DNA of 64,000 bases from an uncultured Faecalibacterium sp. (lineage in GTDB: Bacteria; Bacillota; Clostridia; Oscillospirales; Ruminococcaceae). Both the position numbers and the translations under genes were made by a program. The notes under the pieces were generated by a model. That model had not been told where the DNA came from and ran no database searches. It saw only the letters and a list, made by a program, of their open reading frames with translations. The stretch lies in assembly GCA_934525845.1 (NCBI GenBank), contig CAKSZS010000004.1, positions 75,224 through 139,223 of the forward strand, in the 5' to 3' direction. Shown here piece by piece: positions 52,786 through 61,849 of this stretch (the first letter of the stretch is position 1; every line of letters begins with the position of its first letter).

Positions 52786-54227
52786 AGGCCCAGATTGATT
52801 ATTACACCAATTACATCAAGAGCCGGGACGATTGGGAATTCGTCGATGTCTATACGGACGCTGGCATCACGGGCACCAGCACCAAGCACCGCGAGGGCTT
52901 CAAGCGGATGGTCGCGGATGCGCTGGCAGGGAAGATCGACCTCATTGCGACTAAGAGCGTCAGCCGATTTGCCCGGAACACGGTGGACAGTCTAACCACC
53001 ATCCGCCAGCTCAAGGAAAACGGCATCGAGTGCTATTTTGAAAAAGAGAATATCTGGACGTTCGACGGGAAGGTCGAGCTGCTCCTGACCATCATGTCCT
53101 CGCTGGCGCAGGAGGAAAGCCGGAGCATTTCTGAAAACTGCACCTAGGGCCAGCGGAAGCACTTTGTAGACGGCAAGGTCACGGTTCCCTTCAACCGGTT
53201 CCTCGGCTACGACCGTGGGCCGGACGGCAATCTGGTGGTCAACCGGGAGCAGACAGCCATTGTTCAGCGCATCTATGCCATGTTCCTTCAGGGCATGACC
53301 CACAACGGCATCGCCCAGCAGCTTACAGCTGACGGTATCTTGTCTCCCGGAGGAAAGCCCAAGTGGAATACCTCGGCGGTCAAAAGCATCCTGTCGGACG
53401 AAAAACACAAGGGCCGTGCGCTCCTGCAAAAGACCTACGCCGTCGATTACCTGACGAAGAAAAAGAAGGTCAATGAGGGCGAAATCCCGCAATACTATGT
53501 GGAGGACAACCACGAGGCTATCATCGACCCGGACACCTTCGAGATGGTGCAGCGGGAGATGGAGAAGCGCGGCAAGGGCCGGAAGTACCACAGTGGCGTC
53601 CACACCTTCTCCAGTAAAATCCGCTGCGGTGAGTGCGGAAGCTGGTACGGCTCAAAGGTATGGCACTCCAACAGCAAGTACCGGAAGGTCATCTGGCAGT
53701 GCAATCACAAATTCGACGGCGACAAGCATTGCAGCACTCCGCACCTGACCGATGACATCATCCAGCAGGCTTTCCTGTCAGCGGCAAATAAGCTGCTGGC
53801 CACCAAGGATACAGTCATCGCGGATGGCCGGGAGATGATGGCCCTGCTCTTTGACACTACCGACTTAGAACGGGAGCAGGAAGAACTCCAGCAAGAGACG
53901 CAGGTGGTCTCCGATATGGTTCAGCAGTGCATCTACGAAAATGCCCACGTTGCCCTCGACCAGACCGAATACCAGAAACGCTACCACGGCCTGACCGAAC
54001 GATTCGAGAAGGCCAAGGCCCGACTGGACGCGGTCACAGTCGAAATCCATCAGATGCAGACCCAGCGGGCCAGCATTGAGGATTTTCTGAAAGCCTTTGC
54101 AGCCATGCCGGATGAGCTGACCGAATTCGCGCTGGAGAGCTGGCACGGGCTGGTTGACTTCGGCACCGTCTACTCTGCCGACGACATCCGCTTCACCTTC
54201 AAAAACGGGCAGGAAGTCAAAGCCTGA
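52773..54227 (+). pseudogene. Large serine recombinase, truncated and with an internal stop
   Basis: Homology begins at YEAQIDYYTNYIKSRDDWEFVDVY and runs through the catalytic-domain remainder (ISRFARNTVDSL-type core), the recombinase domain (RGPDGNLVVNREQTAIVQRIYAMFLQGM), a zinc-ribbon (IRCGECGSWYG...CNHKF) and a coiled coil near the end. The first 40 or so residues with the catalytic serine are missing at the join. A TAG at 53146-53148 interrupts SENCT-*-GQRK, where relatives carry Trp (TGG). Both defects make it inactive. GC is higher than in the BREX genes. Confidence 0.88.
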
Positions 54228-54288
54228 CCCCAGAAATGAAAACGGCTCCCTGCCGCTGGAGGTTTTCTCCGGTAGCAGGGAGCTTTGC

Positions 54289-54547
54289 TTACCCTATTCC
54301 ATCCGTGTTCATTTCATACTGGTGCCCATACAGGAACCTGTGGGCTTCTTCGTCGCTTGCAACCCATTCATCATCGTACCGGCTGTCGGCCCACGAGGTT
54401 TTACCGATGGCTCTTATGCAGATGGCCACCTGAAATCGTGTAGATGCGCTCTTCTCTGGAATTGCGGCCCTCATAGTAGGTTCTCCGGATAAAACCCTCG
54501 TTCTGGTCGAGGAGTTGCTGGCGCACCTTCTTTGTCAGTCGTGCCAT
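54289..54547 (-). pseudogene. Frameshifted small hypothetical gene
   Basis: From the ATG at 54547 the frame reads MARLTKKVRQQLLDQNEG...YTISGGHLH and then stops after KSHR. The adjacent frame continues with IRAIGKTSWADSRYDDEWVASDEEAHRFLYGHQYE to 54289. A loss of two bases at about 54424 (or gain of one) explains both. The intact form would be about 85 residues. Function unknown. Confidence 0.6.
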
Positions 54548-54759
54548 TTCTCTTCTACCTCCAGATACTCAGCCTCCTCAAAGCCGGGGTCGAAGGACGT
54601 GTCAAGCGAGACCTTCCATCCGTTCGGCCCATTGTACTTAACCCTGGCCGTCTGCTTTGCCCCGTCATACTCGATGCTTGAGTGCCGTAGGAAGAAGCGG
54701 ATGATGTCCAGCACCGTGTCCATCCATTCGTGCCGTACTACTACAGTGTTCTCGTTCAT
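54535..54759 (-). CDS. Hypothetical protein, 74 residues
   Basis: MNENTVVVRHEWMDTVLDII... with a C-terminal acidic stretch (FEEAEYLEVEEKWHD). CTGGAGG lies eight bases before the ATG at 54759, so an earlier in-frame start at 54831 is less likely. It overlaps the start of the frameshifted gene downstream by about 13 bases. Not recognised; amphipathic and soluble. Confidence 0.65.
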   Translation of the reverse strand: MNENTVVVRHEWMDTVLDIIRFFLRHSSIEYDGAKQTARVKYNGPNGWKVSLDTSFDPGFEEAEYLEVEEKWHD

Positions 54760-54867
54760 TTGGGATACCTCCAGCAAGTTTAGATTTTCGAGGAGAACCG
54801 CTGTGTTCTCTCGATGTCCGGAGTATATCAAACCCGCCGGTGCGCCACATAATCAAAAAACGGGATG

Positions 54868-55920
54868 CTACTTGATATGCGGCTTAGGGAAGTCCCTCAT
54901 GAGTTCAGCGTGGAGTTTTCGATAGTACAGTATCCTTTCTGGCGTCCATTCAAATTCAAGCCGACAATCCCAAATCCAATACTTTTCTACAATGAAATCT
55001 GCTTTTTCCCGGACACTACAAGAATGCATATACTCTACTAAATAATCGTGGCCCCTCTGGAGAATAAAACTTTTGACCTGCATACTGTCCCACAGGCTGC
55101 ACTCCTTTACCAACCAAGTCTCATCGGAATCCATGAAAAAGTCATCGGTATAGGCAGCCCATTTGGGTATATAAAATAGTGTCGCATAATATACTCCCGG
55201 ACACCAAACTGTAGCTGGGATTTCAGGCGTTAGTACACAAACATCGCGGATGCGTTCTAATGGGATTGCCTTTTTGAAGCCTGCCCTTTCAGCTGCAAGC
55301 GTGATGTGGTAGAGAAACTCTGTCAAGAAATAGGTTTCAGTTGCGTAGTATGTATAAGTGTGGCTTATGACTTTTGAGGCATTATTCACGGGCGGTTCAA
55401 TATCGCCCATTAGGTTGTAGTACTCATTAAACAAATCTTTAAATGCGGAATTTGATACATGCTTCGAGCTTTCTATCTGTCTCCCATGGAGTTTAGTCAA
55501 CAGGGCGCATTCCGCCTTAAATTTATATTGGAGAAACTCATGCTCCGTAAATTGATGCCCCTCAAATGTTTTACTCCCGCTCATGTCCTGCGCCTCTAAT
55601 TCAGGGCGCTTGAATCCATGTGCTTCCTCGATGGCGTCATTTTCATAATCTCTGAAATGTTGAGCATATTGAATCGAACGTGTGTATTTCCGGCTTGTTC
55701 CAACATGCTCATCGTCATACAAATCCAGAAAGTATTGCACTGGATGGCGCTCAGCGTACTGCTTGTATTCTTCAATAATTATCTCAAAAATCAGCTGGTC
55801 TAAAATGTCGTCAAGAGTGTAGTGGCCCTTCTCAAGGGAAGCCACATCTGGATGCATTGACGAAATGGATTGTTTGAGCTCTTTCCTTAGTTCAGCGATT
55901 GAAGGCGCCATATCCGTCAC
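54868..55920 (-). CDS. Hypothetical protein, 350 residues
   Basis: A soluble, mixed-composition protein beginning MTDMAPSIAELRKELKQSIS. Its middle is rich in aromatic residues (YNLMGDIEPPVNN...SHTYTYYATETYFLTEFLYHI) and the end reads EFEWTPERILYYRKLHAELMRDFPKPHIK. No catalytic motif, membrane helix or HTH is recognised. Its ATG overlaps the preceding 61-residue gene by four bases, so the two form an operon. It is cargo within the inserted segment and may be a defence accessory. Confidence 0.7.
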   Translation of the reverse strand: MTDMAPSIAELRKELKQSISSMHPDVASLEKGHYTLDDILDQLIFEIIIEEYKQYAERHPVQYFLDLYDDEHVGTSRKYTRSIQYAQHFRDYENDAIEEAHGFKRPELEAQDMSGSKTFEGHQFTEHEFLQYKFKAECALLTKLHGRQIESSKHVSNSAFKDLFNEYYNLMGDIEPPVNNASKVISHTYTYYATETYFLTEFLYHITLAAERAGFKKAIPLERIRDVCVLTPEIPATVWCPGVYYATLFYIPKWAAYTDDFFMDSDETWLVKECSLWDSMQVKSFILQRGHDYLVEYMHSCSVREKADFIVEKYWIWDCRLEFEWTPERILYYRKLHAELMRDFPKPHIK

Positions 55921-56102
55921 AGACCTTTCTTTTGAGTAACCTTTACCAAAGCCTCAAGCATGTGCTTGCCGATGGCTTCCGGGTCATAGTTGTATGCCTC
56001 ACAGATGAAGCGCAACCCATCCGGGATAAGGATTCGCCCTTCATCCCGTTCCTTGCAGAGCTGCTTGTAGTCATCGTATTGTTTTTTGGAAATCGTGGGC
56101 AT
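55917..56102 (-). CDS. Hypothetical protein, 61 residues
   Basis: MPTISKKQYDDYKQLCKERDEG..., charged and helical. ATGGAGGTG gives a good ribosome-binding site 12 bases upstream, and TATAAT lies just before it. It overlaps the 350-residue gene by four bases. It could be a small partner or antitoxin-like protein; no family is recognised. Confidence 0.65.
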   Translation of the reverse strand: MPTISKKQYDDYKQLCKERDEGRILIPDGLRFICEAYNYDPEAIGKHMLEALVKVTQKKGL

Positions 56103-56161
56103 TCTTGCACCTCCATTATACGGTAGGTGTCAATATAAAAACAGCGCCGGTTCCTGAAAAC

Positions 56162-56208
56162 CGACACCCCTAATGACACCGACACCCCTTTGACCCCTGC
56201 GACACCCC
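56162..56208. repeat. Three CGACACCCC repeats inside the right end of the insert
   Basis: CGACACCCCT occurs at 56162, 56180 and 56200 (spacing 18 and 20 bp), with a partial copy TTTGACCCCT near 56190. They lie within 50 bp of the right inverted repeat, where transposases of Tn7-like and similar elements bind multiple sites. Nothing equivalent is seen at the left end. Confidence 0.6.
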
Positions 56209-56213
56209 TTTTA

Positions 56214-56651
56214 TCAGGCCGCTGCGCTTTGTATCAAATTTTGCGTCTTAATTTCAATGTAAATCATCTTGACCTTACCCAGATAGCTCTCCTGCAGCAA
56301 CTTGAGCACTTCCAGATTGTCGCCCTCAATGTAGAGATTCTCGGTATCATCCCAGTTCTTGCTTTCTGCCGGGCAGGGGCGCAGGGTCTTGCGGATGGGC
56401 TTGTTGGCTTCTACAATGGAGGCCTTTTTGCCCACCCATGTAAACTCGTATGCTTCATCTCCATCTACAACGTCCGGCGAGAGCATCTGTTTCAGCAGTT
56501 CAAAGTTGATACCACGCTTGTAAACCTTGTGGTCGGGGGTGCTTTTCTCCTCGTCCGGCATTTCCGTGATGCAGTTGGGGAAAAGCGCGGCGATTTTATC
56601 AATGTTCTGGGCTGTCAGGTTGGGGGTCTGAAGGGGAAGTTTGTTTGACAT
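56214..56651 (-). pseudogene. 5' part of a type III R-M methyltransferase (mod), truncated
   Basis: About 135 codons of a Mod protein: MSNKLPLQTPNLTAQNIDKI, then DHKVYKRGINFELLKQMLS, VGKKASIVEANKPIRKTLRP and NLYIEGDNLEVLKLLQESYLGKVKMIYI. The last is the FXGXG/target block just before the DPPY motif. The family sequence ends there; the final 12 codons are from the inserted element. The rest of mod and all of res are missing here; a DPPY fragment is at 37558-37758. The start overlaps the upstream membrane-protein gene. Confidence 0.85.
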
Positions 56652-57411
56652 TTTTATCCTCCACAATTTCTTGAATGGATTTTTTTGCAATTTCTCTTAA
56701 ATCCGTTAAACTTAATCCGTCATATAAAATTGAGCCAATCAGTCCTTCGCAAAACAACAAGTAATGTGTTCGCTCATCAATATATTGAACGTAAACTTTT
56801 TGATATATTTCACTATGATTTTCTTGGGCATCTATACCGCCTGTGTATTCTGTAATCTGTTCGTTAGCGAGCCTAGTTAACTTTTTTATAAGCGGAATCA
56901 CTTTGCTGTCATCGACACCTACATTTCCAGAAAGATCAGCAATTAACAATTCTTGCAGGGAAATCAATTTTAACCGATGCTCACATAAGCGGGTTATCAT
57001 GATTCCCTTGGAATCTGTACATGTACAAATAGACGCAATGGTTCCCGTGTTACATAAATGCTCAAATTCTATGAATTCGGAACGTATTCGTTGAACGCGC
57101 TGTGTTTTGTCATCAATGATTCGTGTGACAATTGCATCATCGCTATTCTTGGCTGCCAATAGATTTTGATATAATTGATTTCTGTCACTTTCCTCTTTAA
57201 TTCTTTGATTTTGCCAAACAGCCAGTAAACCAAGAGATACTGTGCTGGCATAGGTTAAAATATCACCTGCTTCCCATTTGGCATGAAATATTTCACTGGA
57301 AGCTGGCTTGCTGAAGAGCCATTGGACGATAATTGCAAACAAAACGCTTATCGCCGCCAGCAGATAAATCCACTTATTTTTTCTCCAATGTCTTTTTATG
57401 CGTTCTTTCAC
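56599..57411 (-). CDS. Two-helix membrane protein in the helicase/mod operon
   Basis: A 270-residue protein with two N-terminal transmembrane helices (KWIYLLAAISVLFAIIVQWLF and ILTYASTVSLGLLAVWQ) and a cytoplasmic helical domain to the end. It overlaps the preceding 107-residue gene by four bases and the mod start by about 50. Small membrane proteins in defence operons sometimes act as effectors, but no effector motif is seen. Function unknown. Confidence 0.7.
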   Translation of the reverse strand: MKERIKRHWRKNKWIYLLAAISVLFAIIVQWLFSKPASSEIFHAKWEAGDILTYASTVSLGLLAVWQNQRIKEESDRNQLYQNLLAAKNSDDAIVTRIIDDKTQRVQRIRSEFIEFEHLCNTGTIASICTCTDSKGIMITRLCEHRLKLISLQELLIADLSGNVGVDDSKVIPLIKKLTRLANEQITEYTGGIDAQENHSEIYQKVYVQYIDERTHYLLFCEGLIGSILYDGLSLTDLREIAKKSIQEIVEDKNVKQTSPSDPQPDSPEH

Positions 57412-57731
57412 TGATTTTGCAAATCCTTTCGCATTTCATCAACGGACTTTCCAAGGATTTTTGCTTCAAGATAATATGCTTTCCACTGCAAATCCTGGTA
57501 TAGATTTTCTTTTGACGCTTGTTGAATCGAAATCCCAGAAGGAATGTTTGCATGAAACAAGTTCCAAATCATTTTATTATCTGGATGCTTTGCGTTTATT
57601 TCATAAACCTTTTGGCGAGCAACATCTTCATCGAATGGACTTGTTTGCAAAATTTTCTGAATATCATCAATCGTTGACCGCATATCTGCTATTTCAGCGG
57701 CGGTATAAACCGATGAAAGATTGTTATCCAT
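57408..57731 (-). CDS. Hypothetical protein, 107 residues
   Basis: MDNNLSSVYTAAEIADMRSTID..., a small helical protein resembling a degraded tetratricopeptide unit (YEINAKHPDNKMIWNLFH). It starts one base after the DUF4391 stop and overlaps the membrane-protein gene by four bases, so it is cotranscribed. Not a recognised family. Confidence 0.65.
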   Translation of the reverse strand: MDNNLSSVYTAAEIADMRSTIDDIQKILQTSPFDEDVARQKVYEINAKHPDNKMIWNLFHANIPSGISIQQASKENLYQDLQWKAYYLEAKILGKSVDEMRKDLQNQ

Positions 57732-57732
57732 C

Positions 57733-58404
57733 TTATAAATCCTCCTTTGTAAGTTGTTCCAGATTCTTTTTAAGTTGTTTCAGTTCTGCGTTCATCTCGA
57801 CCTGACGATTGAACTGCTTCTCTTTCTGAATCCTATTCTCCAATGCCGCAATCTGCTTTTGCAGCTTTTCACGTTCCGCAGAACGTTGGATGTTCTCCGC
57901 AATGCTGTATGCGGTACTCCAGCTCTCGCCCTGCAATCGGGCAATCTGCCGCACCAGTCCATCGTAAACCGCATCTAAGCTCAGGCCGCTTATCGCAAGG
58001 GACAATTCCGTTTCCGGCATCCAGTCTGTATGCAGATAGCGGCTTACCTTGCTACTGCCGCTTTCCGATGTATCTTTACAGCCGATCCAAGCCTGCACCT
58101 TATTCTCATAAGAAAGGACAAACAGAATGTGATACGGGATTTCGCAGTCAATTTGGCGCAGAACAGCTTCATCCAGCTTTGGCCCGGTCAGACACAGCTC
58201 GAAAATCTCGATCTCTGTCACCTGCTCTCCGGCAGTGAGATTCAAAGTAGATACAGCCAGTTTGTTGCGCCAGTAGATATAGCGCAGCTGGTCTGCAAAC
58301 AATCGCTTGACTGCCGCTGGAACGGCAGCATTTTCATAGAACTTCTGTTTCGGAATCCGTTTGTTAAACTCCGTGGAGGGTGGAAAGCCCAGCATTGATC
58401 TCAC
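57733..58404 (-). CDS. DUF4391-domain protein
   Basis: A 223-residue protein beginning MRSMLGFPPSTEFNKRIPKQKFYENAAVP, with RYIYWRNKLAVSTLNLTAGE and DCEIPYHILFVLSYENKVQAW. These are hallmarks of DUF4391, found beside SNF2-type helicases and type III R-M genes. The C-terminal 45 residues are a coiled coil. It lies three bases after the helicase stop. Role not established. Confidence 0.85.
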   Translation of the reverse strand: MRSMLGFPPSTEFNKRIPKQKFYENAAVPAAVKRLFADQLRYIYWRNKLAVSTLNLTAGEQVTEIEIFELCLTGPKLDEAVLRQIDCEIPYHILFVLSYENKVQAWIGCKDTSESGSSKVSRYLHTDWMPETELSLAISGLSLDAVYDGLVRQIARLQGESWSTAYSIAENIQRSAEREKLQKQIAALENRIQKEKQFNRQVEMNAELKQLKKNLEQLTKEDL

Positions 58405-58407
58405 CTC

Positions 58408-61400
58408 TTATTGTACCACAAGGAAGCAAATCAGTTCAAAGTCATCCAGCCCGGAAATCGAAGAAAGCAGGGCCGTCGTACCGCCCATCTTGAACAGACT
58501 GTCAATATCGCTCTCTTCCTTTGCATCCAGAATGGAATTGATAGCCTCGCTCAGCAATTCAGAATAGGCAGACATGTTTTTGCCATCGTCCGTGGCCTGA
58601 TTGAACTGTTGGCAAAGACTCTGGTCGGGTTCGGTTTTGCCTTTGCAGAGCAGCCGCAGACGATCCAACAACTCTTTCGGAGAAAGATAATCACAGACAG
58701 TCGAGCCATCCTGCCCAATATAAACCATATAGAATGGGTGCAGACGGTTTTGCTGATCCACATTGATCTCATTGTTGATGTTTTTCAGAACAAAGATCAC
58801 ACCCGGAGGGGCATCGGGCGTAGATGCAACAATCGCGTGCATCCCAAGCGGCGTATGCTCCACATCATCGTGTTTCTTCATATAGTCCAGCAAGTCCAGC
58901 CGGAACTCATTCAACCCCAAGTCCATGATGGAAATGCCGCCCGACATTTCTTCCAGATCGACTACCTCATTCTTTAACCGTTTGAGCTGTGCGCTGCGAT
59001 ATTCCAAATCGCCTTTTTCCTCCGGGCTGATGAGGTTATCATCCCCTGTGGAAGTCATGACTGTCAGCTTCATTCGGGTTTCCACGCGGCCTTTCAGGTT
59101 GATGTACTCATCCAAATCCACATCCGGCCAGAAGTTGACCAACTGGATGCAGCGATTCTGGCTTCCGATGCGGTCAATGCGGCCAAAACGCTGGATAATG
59201 CGCACGGGATTCCAGTGAATATCATAGTTGATCAGATAATCACAGTCCTGCAAGTTCTGGCCTTCGGAAATGCAGTCGGTGGCGAGCAACAAATCAATAT
59301 CCGCATGGTTTGCATTCGGCAGGCTGTCCCGCCGCTTGGAAATGGGCGAAAAGCAGGTGAGAACTGTATTCAGATCACCACTGAGTTTGGGAATGGTTGT
59401 TTTACCATCCACACTGCCGGTGATTTCGGCAGTGTTCAGCCCAAACGCTTGCTTTACATAGCCGGAAATATTCTGATACAGATAGTCAGCAGTATCTGAA
59501 AACGCAGTAAAAATAATGATTTTCCGGTTGCCGGGATTGATGGGATGCCTTTGCTTTTCGTCAATCAGGCGCAGCAGTTCTTGCAGCTTGGCATCGTATG
59601 CAGGGGTGATATCCTGCACCATCAGGGAAAGAAGCTCCAGATTTTCAGCATCCTTTTCCAGATCATGCAGCCACGAAACGTGATCCATATCCGCAAGGTC
59701 AATTTTCACTTTGCGGCCAACCGTAAAGATGTCGTTATTCTGGTCATCATCGTCCCAATCGGTTGTGTCGGAAATGTCATCCAGCTCCAGCACACGGCTG
59801 CCATTTTGATATGAACGTACCGATTGCATAGTATCTTCAATCAACTTGCTGATTCGGTCAATCGTCAGACGGAACGCATAAACAGAACTTTCCAGACGTT
59901 TGAGCAGGTTAATGCTCATCAGACGGCGGATTCCTTCTTCACGGCCTGCCTGTGTCAGTCCCTTTCCATGCTGGCTGGGGTCGATGTATTTGGAGATCCG
60001 AGAGGACAGAATAAAGCTGGTTGGTGTGTAAATGTGCAACGTCAGCGAATCCAGCACATTATAAATCTGTTGGTAATTGATTGCATTATCAAGGCTTGTC
60101 AGGCACGGCTGCACAGAAATCGGCTTCAACCGTTCCGGGAAAGTACCAACATCAGAAATATTATAGTATTTTTCGATATGTCGGCGAGAACGTGCAATCG
60201 TCACGCTGTCCAGCACCTCAAAGAAGTCGAAGTCCAGTGCCGCAAGCAGCGCATTTGTGGTACGCTCTGTGACAGGGAGCTTGCTCCATGTATTGAAAGC
60301 CTTTTGCGCCTGCCGGAAAATTTCATCAATCGGAGACGAAGTATTCAGCTTTTCATTGATTTTTCCGGTATCTCCCTCATAGGCAAGCGCAAGTTGATTT
60401 TTCAAATCCACAAAACGATTATTTACGGGCGTTGCCGAAAGCATCAGCACCTTGGTGCGCACCCCAGAACGAATCACGCGATTCATCAATTTTGTGTAGC
60501 GGTTTTCTTTCTCATCAGTAGAGGTACTACTGCCATTGCGGAAATTGTGACTTTCATCAATCACAACAAGGTCAAAGTTCCCCCAGTTAAGTGCAGCAAG
60601 GTCGATACCGTTAGAGGTTCCACCGGAACGGCTCAAATCTGTATGGTACAACACATCGTAACGGAAACGGTCTTCTACCAGTGGATTGTTGACGTAGTTG
60701 CCTTTATAGATGTTCCAGTTTGCTGCCAACTTTTTGGGACAGAGTACCAAAACGGATTTGTTGCGGTTTTCATAGTACTTGATTACAGCCAGTGCAGTGA
60801 ACGTCTTGCCAAGACCCACGCTGTCTGCAAGAATGCAGCCGTTATACTGTTCCAGCTTGTGGATAATGGCCAACGCTGCATCTCGCTGAAAGTCATAGAG
60901 CATATTCCAGATTTTACTCTGCTTGAAACCTGTAGCTTCGTTTGGGAGATTGTCGTCTGACACATCCTCCAAAAATTCACTGAAAATATTGTAGAGGGTG
61001 AAGAAATAGATAAAGTCCGGGCTGTTTTCCCGATAAGCTGTGCTGATGCTTTGCAATACAATGTCTGTAACATCCTGAAGTCGAGAAGAATCATTCCAGA
61101 TTTCATCAAACAGCGACAAGAAATAGCGTCCGTTTTCAAAGGCTTCGGTTCGCTGAACAGGGTAGTATGCGTTGTTTCCGCGTTCACAACCAAGATCAAC
61201 CGTTGTAAACCCACTGATTGGCATATAGGAACTTTCACCAACCGTCATGAAACCGGGCATTTGCTCTCCACTGACGTTGGAACGAAATTTTACTTTCCGA
61301 CGCACCCAGTCGGCACATTCTTTCGCCAATGCTTTTTGGGTGAGTTCATTCCGCAAGCGAACCTCAAATTCTGTTCCGTAAAGGCTCTTTTCGCGGGTCA

Positions 61401-61626
61401 ATTTCGGAATATAGAACTCTCGCCGCTCTTTTGGCGTGTTTTCCTGCACAAAGGTCGGTGAAGTAAAAATAAAGCGAAGTTCCGCAATATCTTCCAACTG
61501 TTTCTTTAATTCCTGATACGCATAAATGGAAAAACAGGCCGCAGCAATGGATATGCGACTTCCTTTCTGCATGGTATCCTGTAAATCTTCCCGAACAGTA
61601 TGGTTGATATTATCCAGAATTTTCAT
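58408..61626 (-). CDS. SNF2-like DNA helicase with PLD-like N-terminus
   Basis: A 1072-residue SF2 ATPase. Residues about 1-170 resemble a phospholipase-D-like domain (SRISIAAACFSIYAYQELKK, LRFIFTSPTFV). The helicase core follows: ADSVGLGKTFTALAVI (motif I, about 268-285), LVVIDESHNFRN (II), VLMLSATPVNNR (III), and the C-terminal lobe with IIFTAFSDTADYLYQNI, DCISEGQNLQDCD and RFGRIDRIGSQ (VI). Such proteins occur in type III-like R-M islands with DUF4391 and mod. It heads the minus-strand operon. Confidence 0.9.
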   Translation of the reverse strand: MKILDNINHTVREDLQDTMQKGSRISIAAACFSIYAYQELKKQLEDIAELRFIFTSPTFVQENTPKERREFYIPKLTREKSLYGTEFEVRLRNELTQKALAKECADWVRRKVKFRSNVSGEQMPGFMTVGESSYMPISGFTTVDLGCERGNNAYYPVQRTEAFENGRYFLSLFDEIWNDSSRLQDVTDIVLQSISTAYRENSPDFIYFFTLYNIFSEFLEDVSDDNLPNEATGFKQSKIWNMLYDFQRDAALAIIHKLEQYNGCILADSVGLGKTFTALAVIKYYENRNKSVLVLCPKKLAANWNIYKGNYVNNPLVEDRFRYDVLYHTDLSRSGGTSNGIDLAALNWGNFDLVVIDESHNFRNGSSTSTDEKENRYTKLMNRVIRSGVRTKVLMLSATPVNNRFVDLKNQLALAYEGDTGKINEKLNTSSPIDEIFRQAQKAFNTWSKLPVTERTTNALLAALDFDFFEVLDSVTIARSRRHIEKYYNISDVGTFPERLKPISVQPCLTSLDNAINYQQIYNVLDSLTLHIYTPTSFILSSRISKYIDPSQHGKGLTQAGREEGIRRLMSINLLKRLESSVYAFRLTIDRISKLIEDTMQSVRSYQNGSRVLELDDISDTTDWDDDDQNNDIFTVGRKVKIDLADMDHVSWLHDLEKDAENLELLSLMVQDITPAYDAKLQELLRLIDEKQRHPINPGNRKIIIFTAFSDTADYLYQNISGYVKQAFGLNTAEITGSVDGKTTIPKLSGDLNTVLTCFSPISKRRDSLPNANHADIDLLLATDCISEGQNLQDCDYLINYDIHWNPVRIIQRFGRIDRIGSQNRCIQLVNFWPDVDLDEYINLKGRVETRMKLTVMTSTGDDNLISPEEKGDLEYRSAQLKRLKNEVVDLEEMSGGISIMDLGLNEFRLDLLDYMKKHDDVEHTPLGMHAIVASTPDAPPGVIFVLKNINNEINVDQQNRLHPFYMVYIGQDGSTVCDYLSPKELLDRLRLLCKGKTEPDQSLCQQFNQATDDGKNMSAYSELLSEAINSILDAKEESDIDSLFKMGGTTALLSSISGLDDFELICFLVVQ

Positions 61627-61777
61627 AGAAGAGTCCCCGCATTCGACTGACTAAAGCGAAAATTAGCTTTCAACGACAAGATATAATAATTCATTTTAAT
61701 GATACTCTAATCAAGTTGGAAAATCAATCGTTGCTCAGGCAGAAAAAGCTCGGCAGTCACTAAACAGATAAAAAGTT

Positions 61778-61806
61778 TTGAATTTGGCCTTCAAATAAGG
61801 TATAAT
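61778..61806 (+). promoter_or_regulatory. Promoter of the AlbA_2-domain gene
   Basis: TTGAAT (61778-61783), 17-bp spacer, TATAAT (61801-61806). The transcript should start near 61812, which rules out translation from the codon at 61805 and favours the ATG at 61850. Confidence 0.8.
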
Positions 61807-61849
61807 GAATTTGCAAACGCTAAAGATTAAGAAGCGAGTAGGTGATACC

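Larger units (their letters stand above)
37759..56253. mobile_element. Inserted BREX-carrying segment with terminal inverted repeats
   Basis: The left end reads AAGACGTAATCTTTGATACA on the + strand just inside the mod fragment. The right end reads AAGACGCAAAATTTGATACA on the minus strand just inside the mod 5' part. They match at 17 of 20 positions and point inwards. Flanking host bases are ATAGA (left, mod sense) and ATTGA (right), possibly a 5-bp target duplication with one change. Cargo is the BREX type 4 operon, a dead serine recombinase and several unknown genes. No intact transposase is seen inside. Confidence 0.6.
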
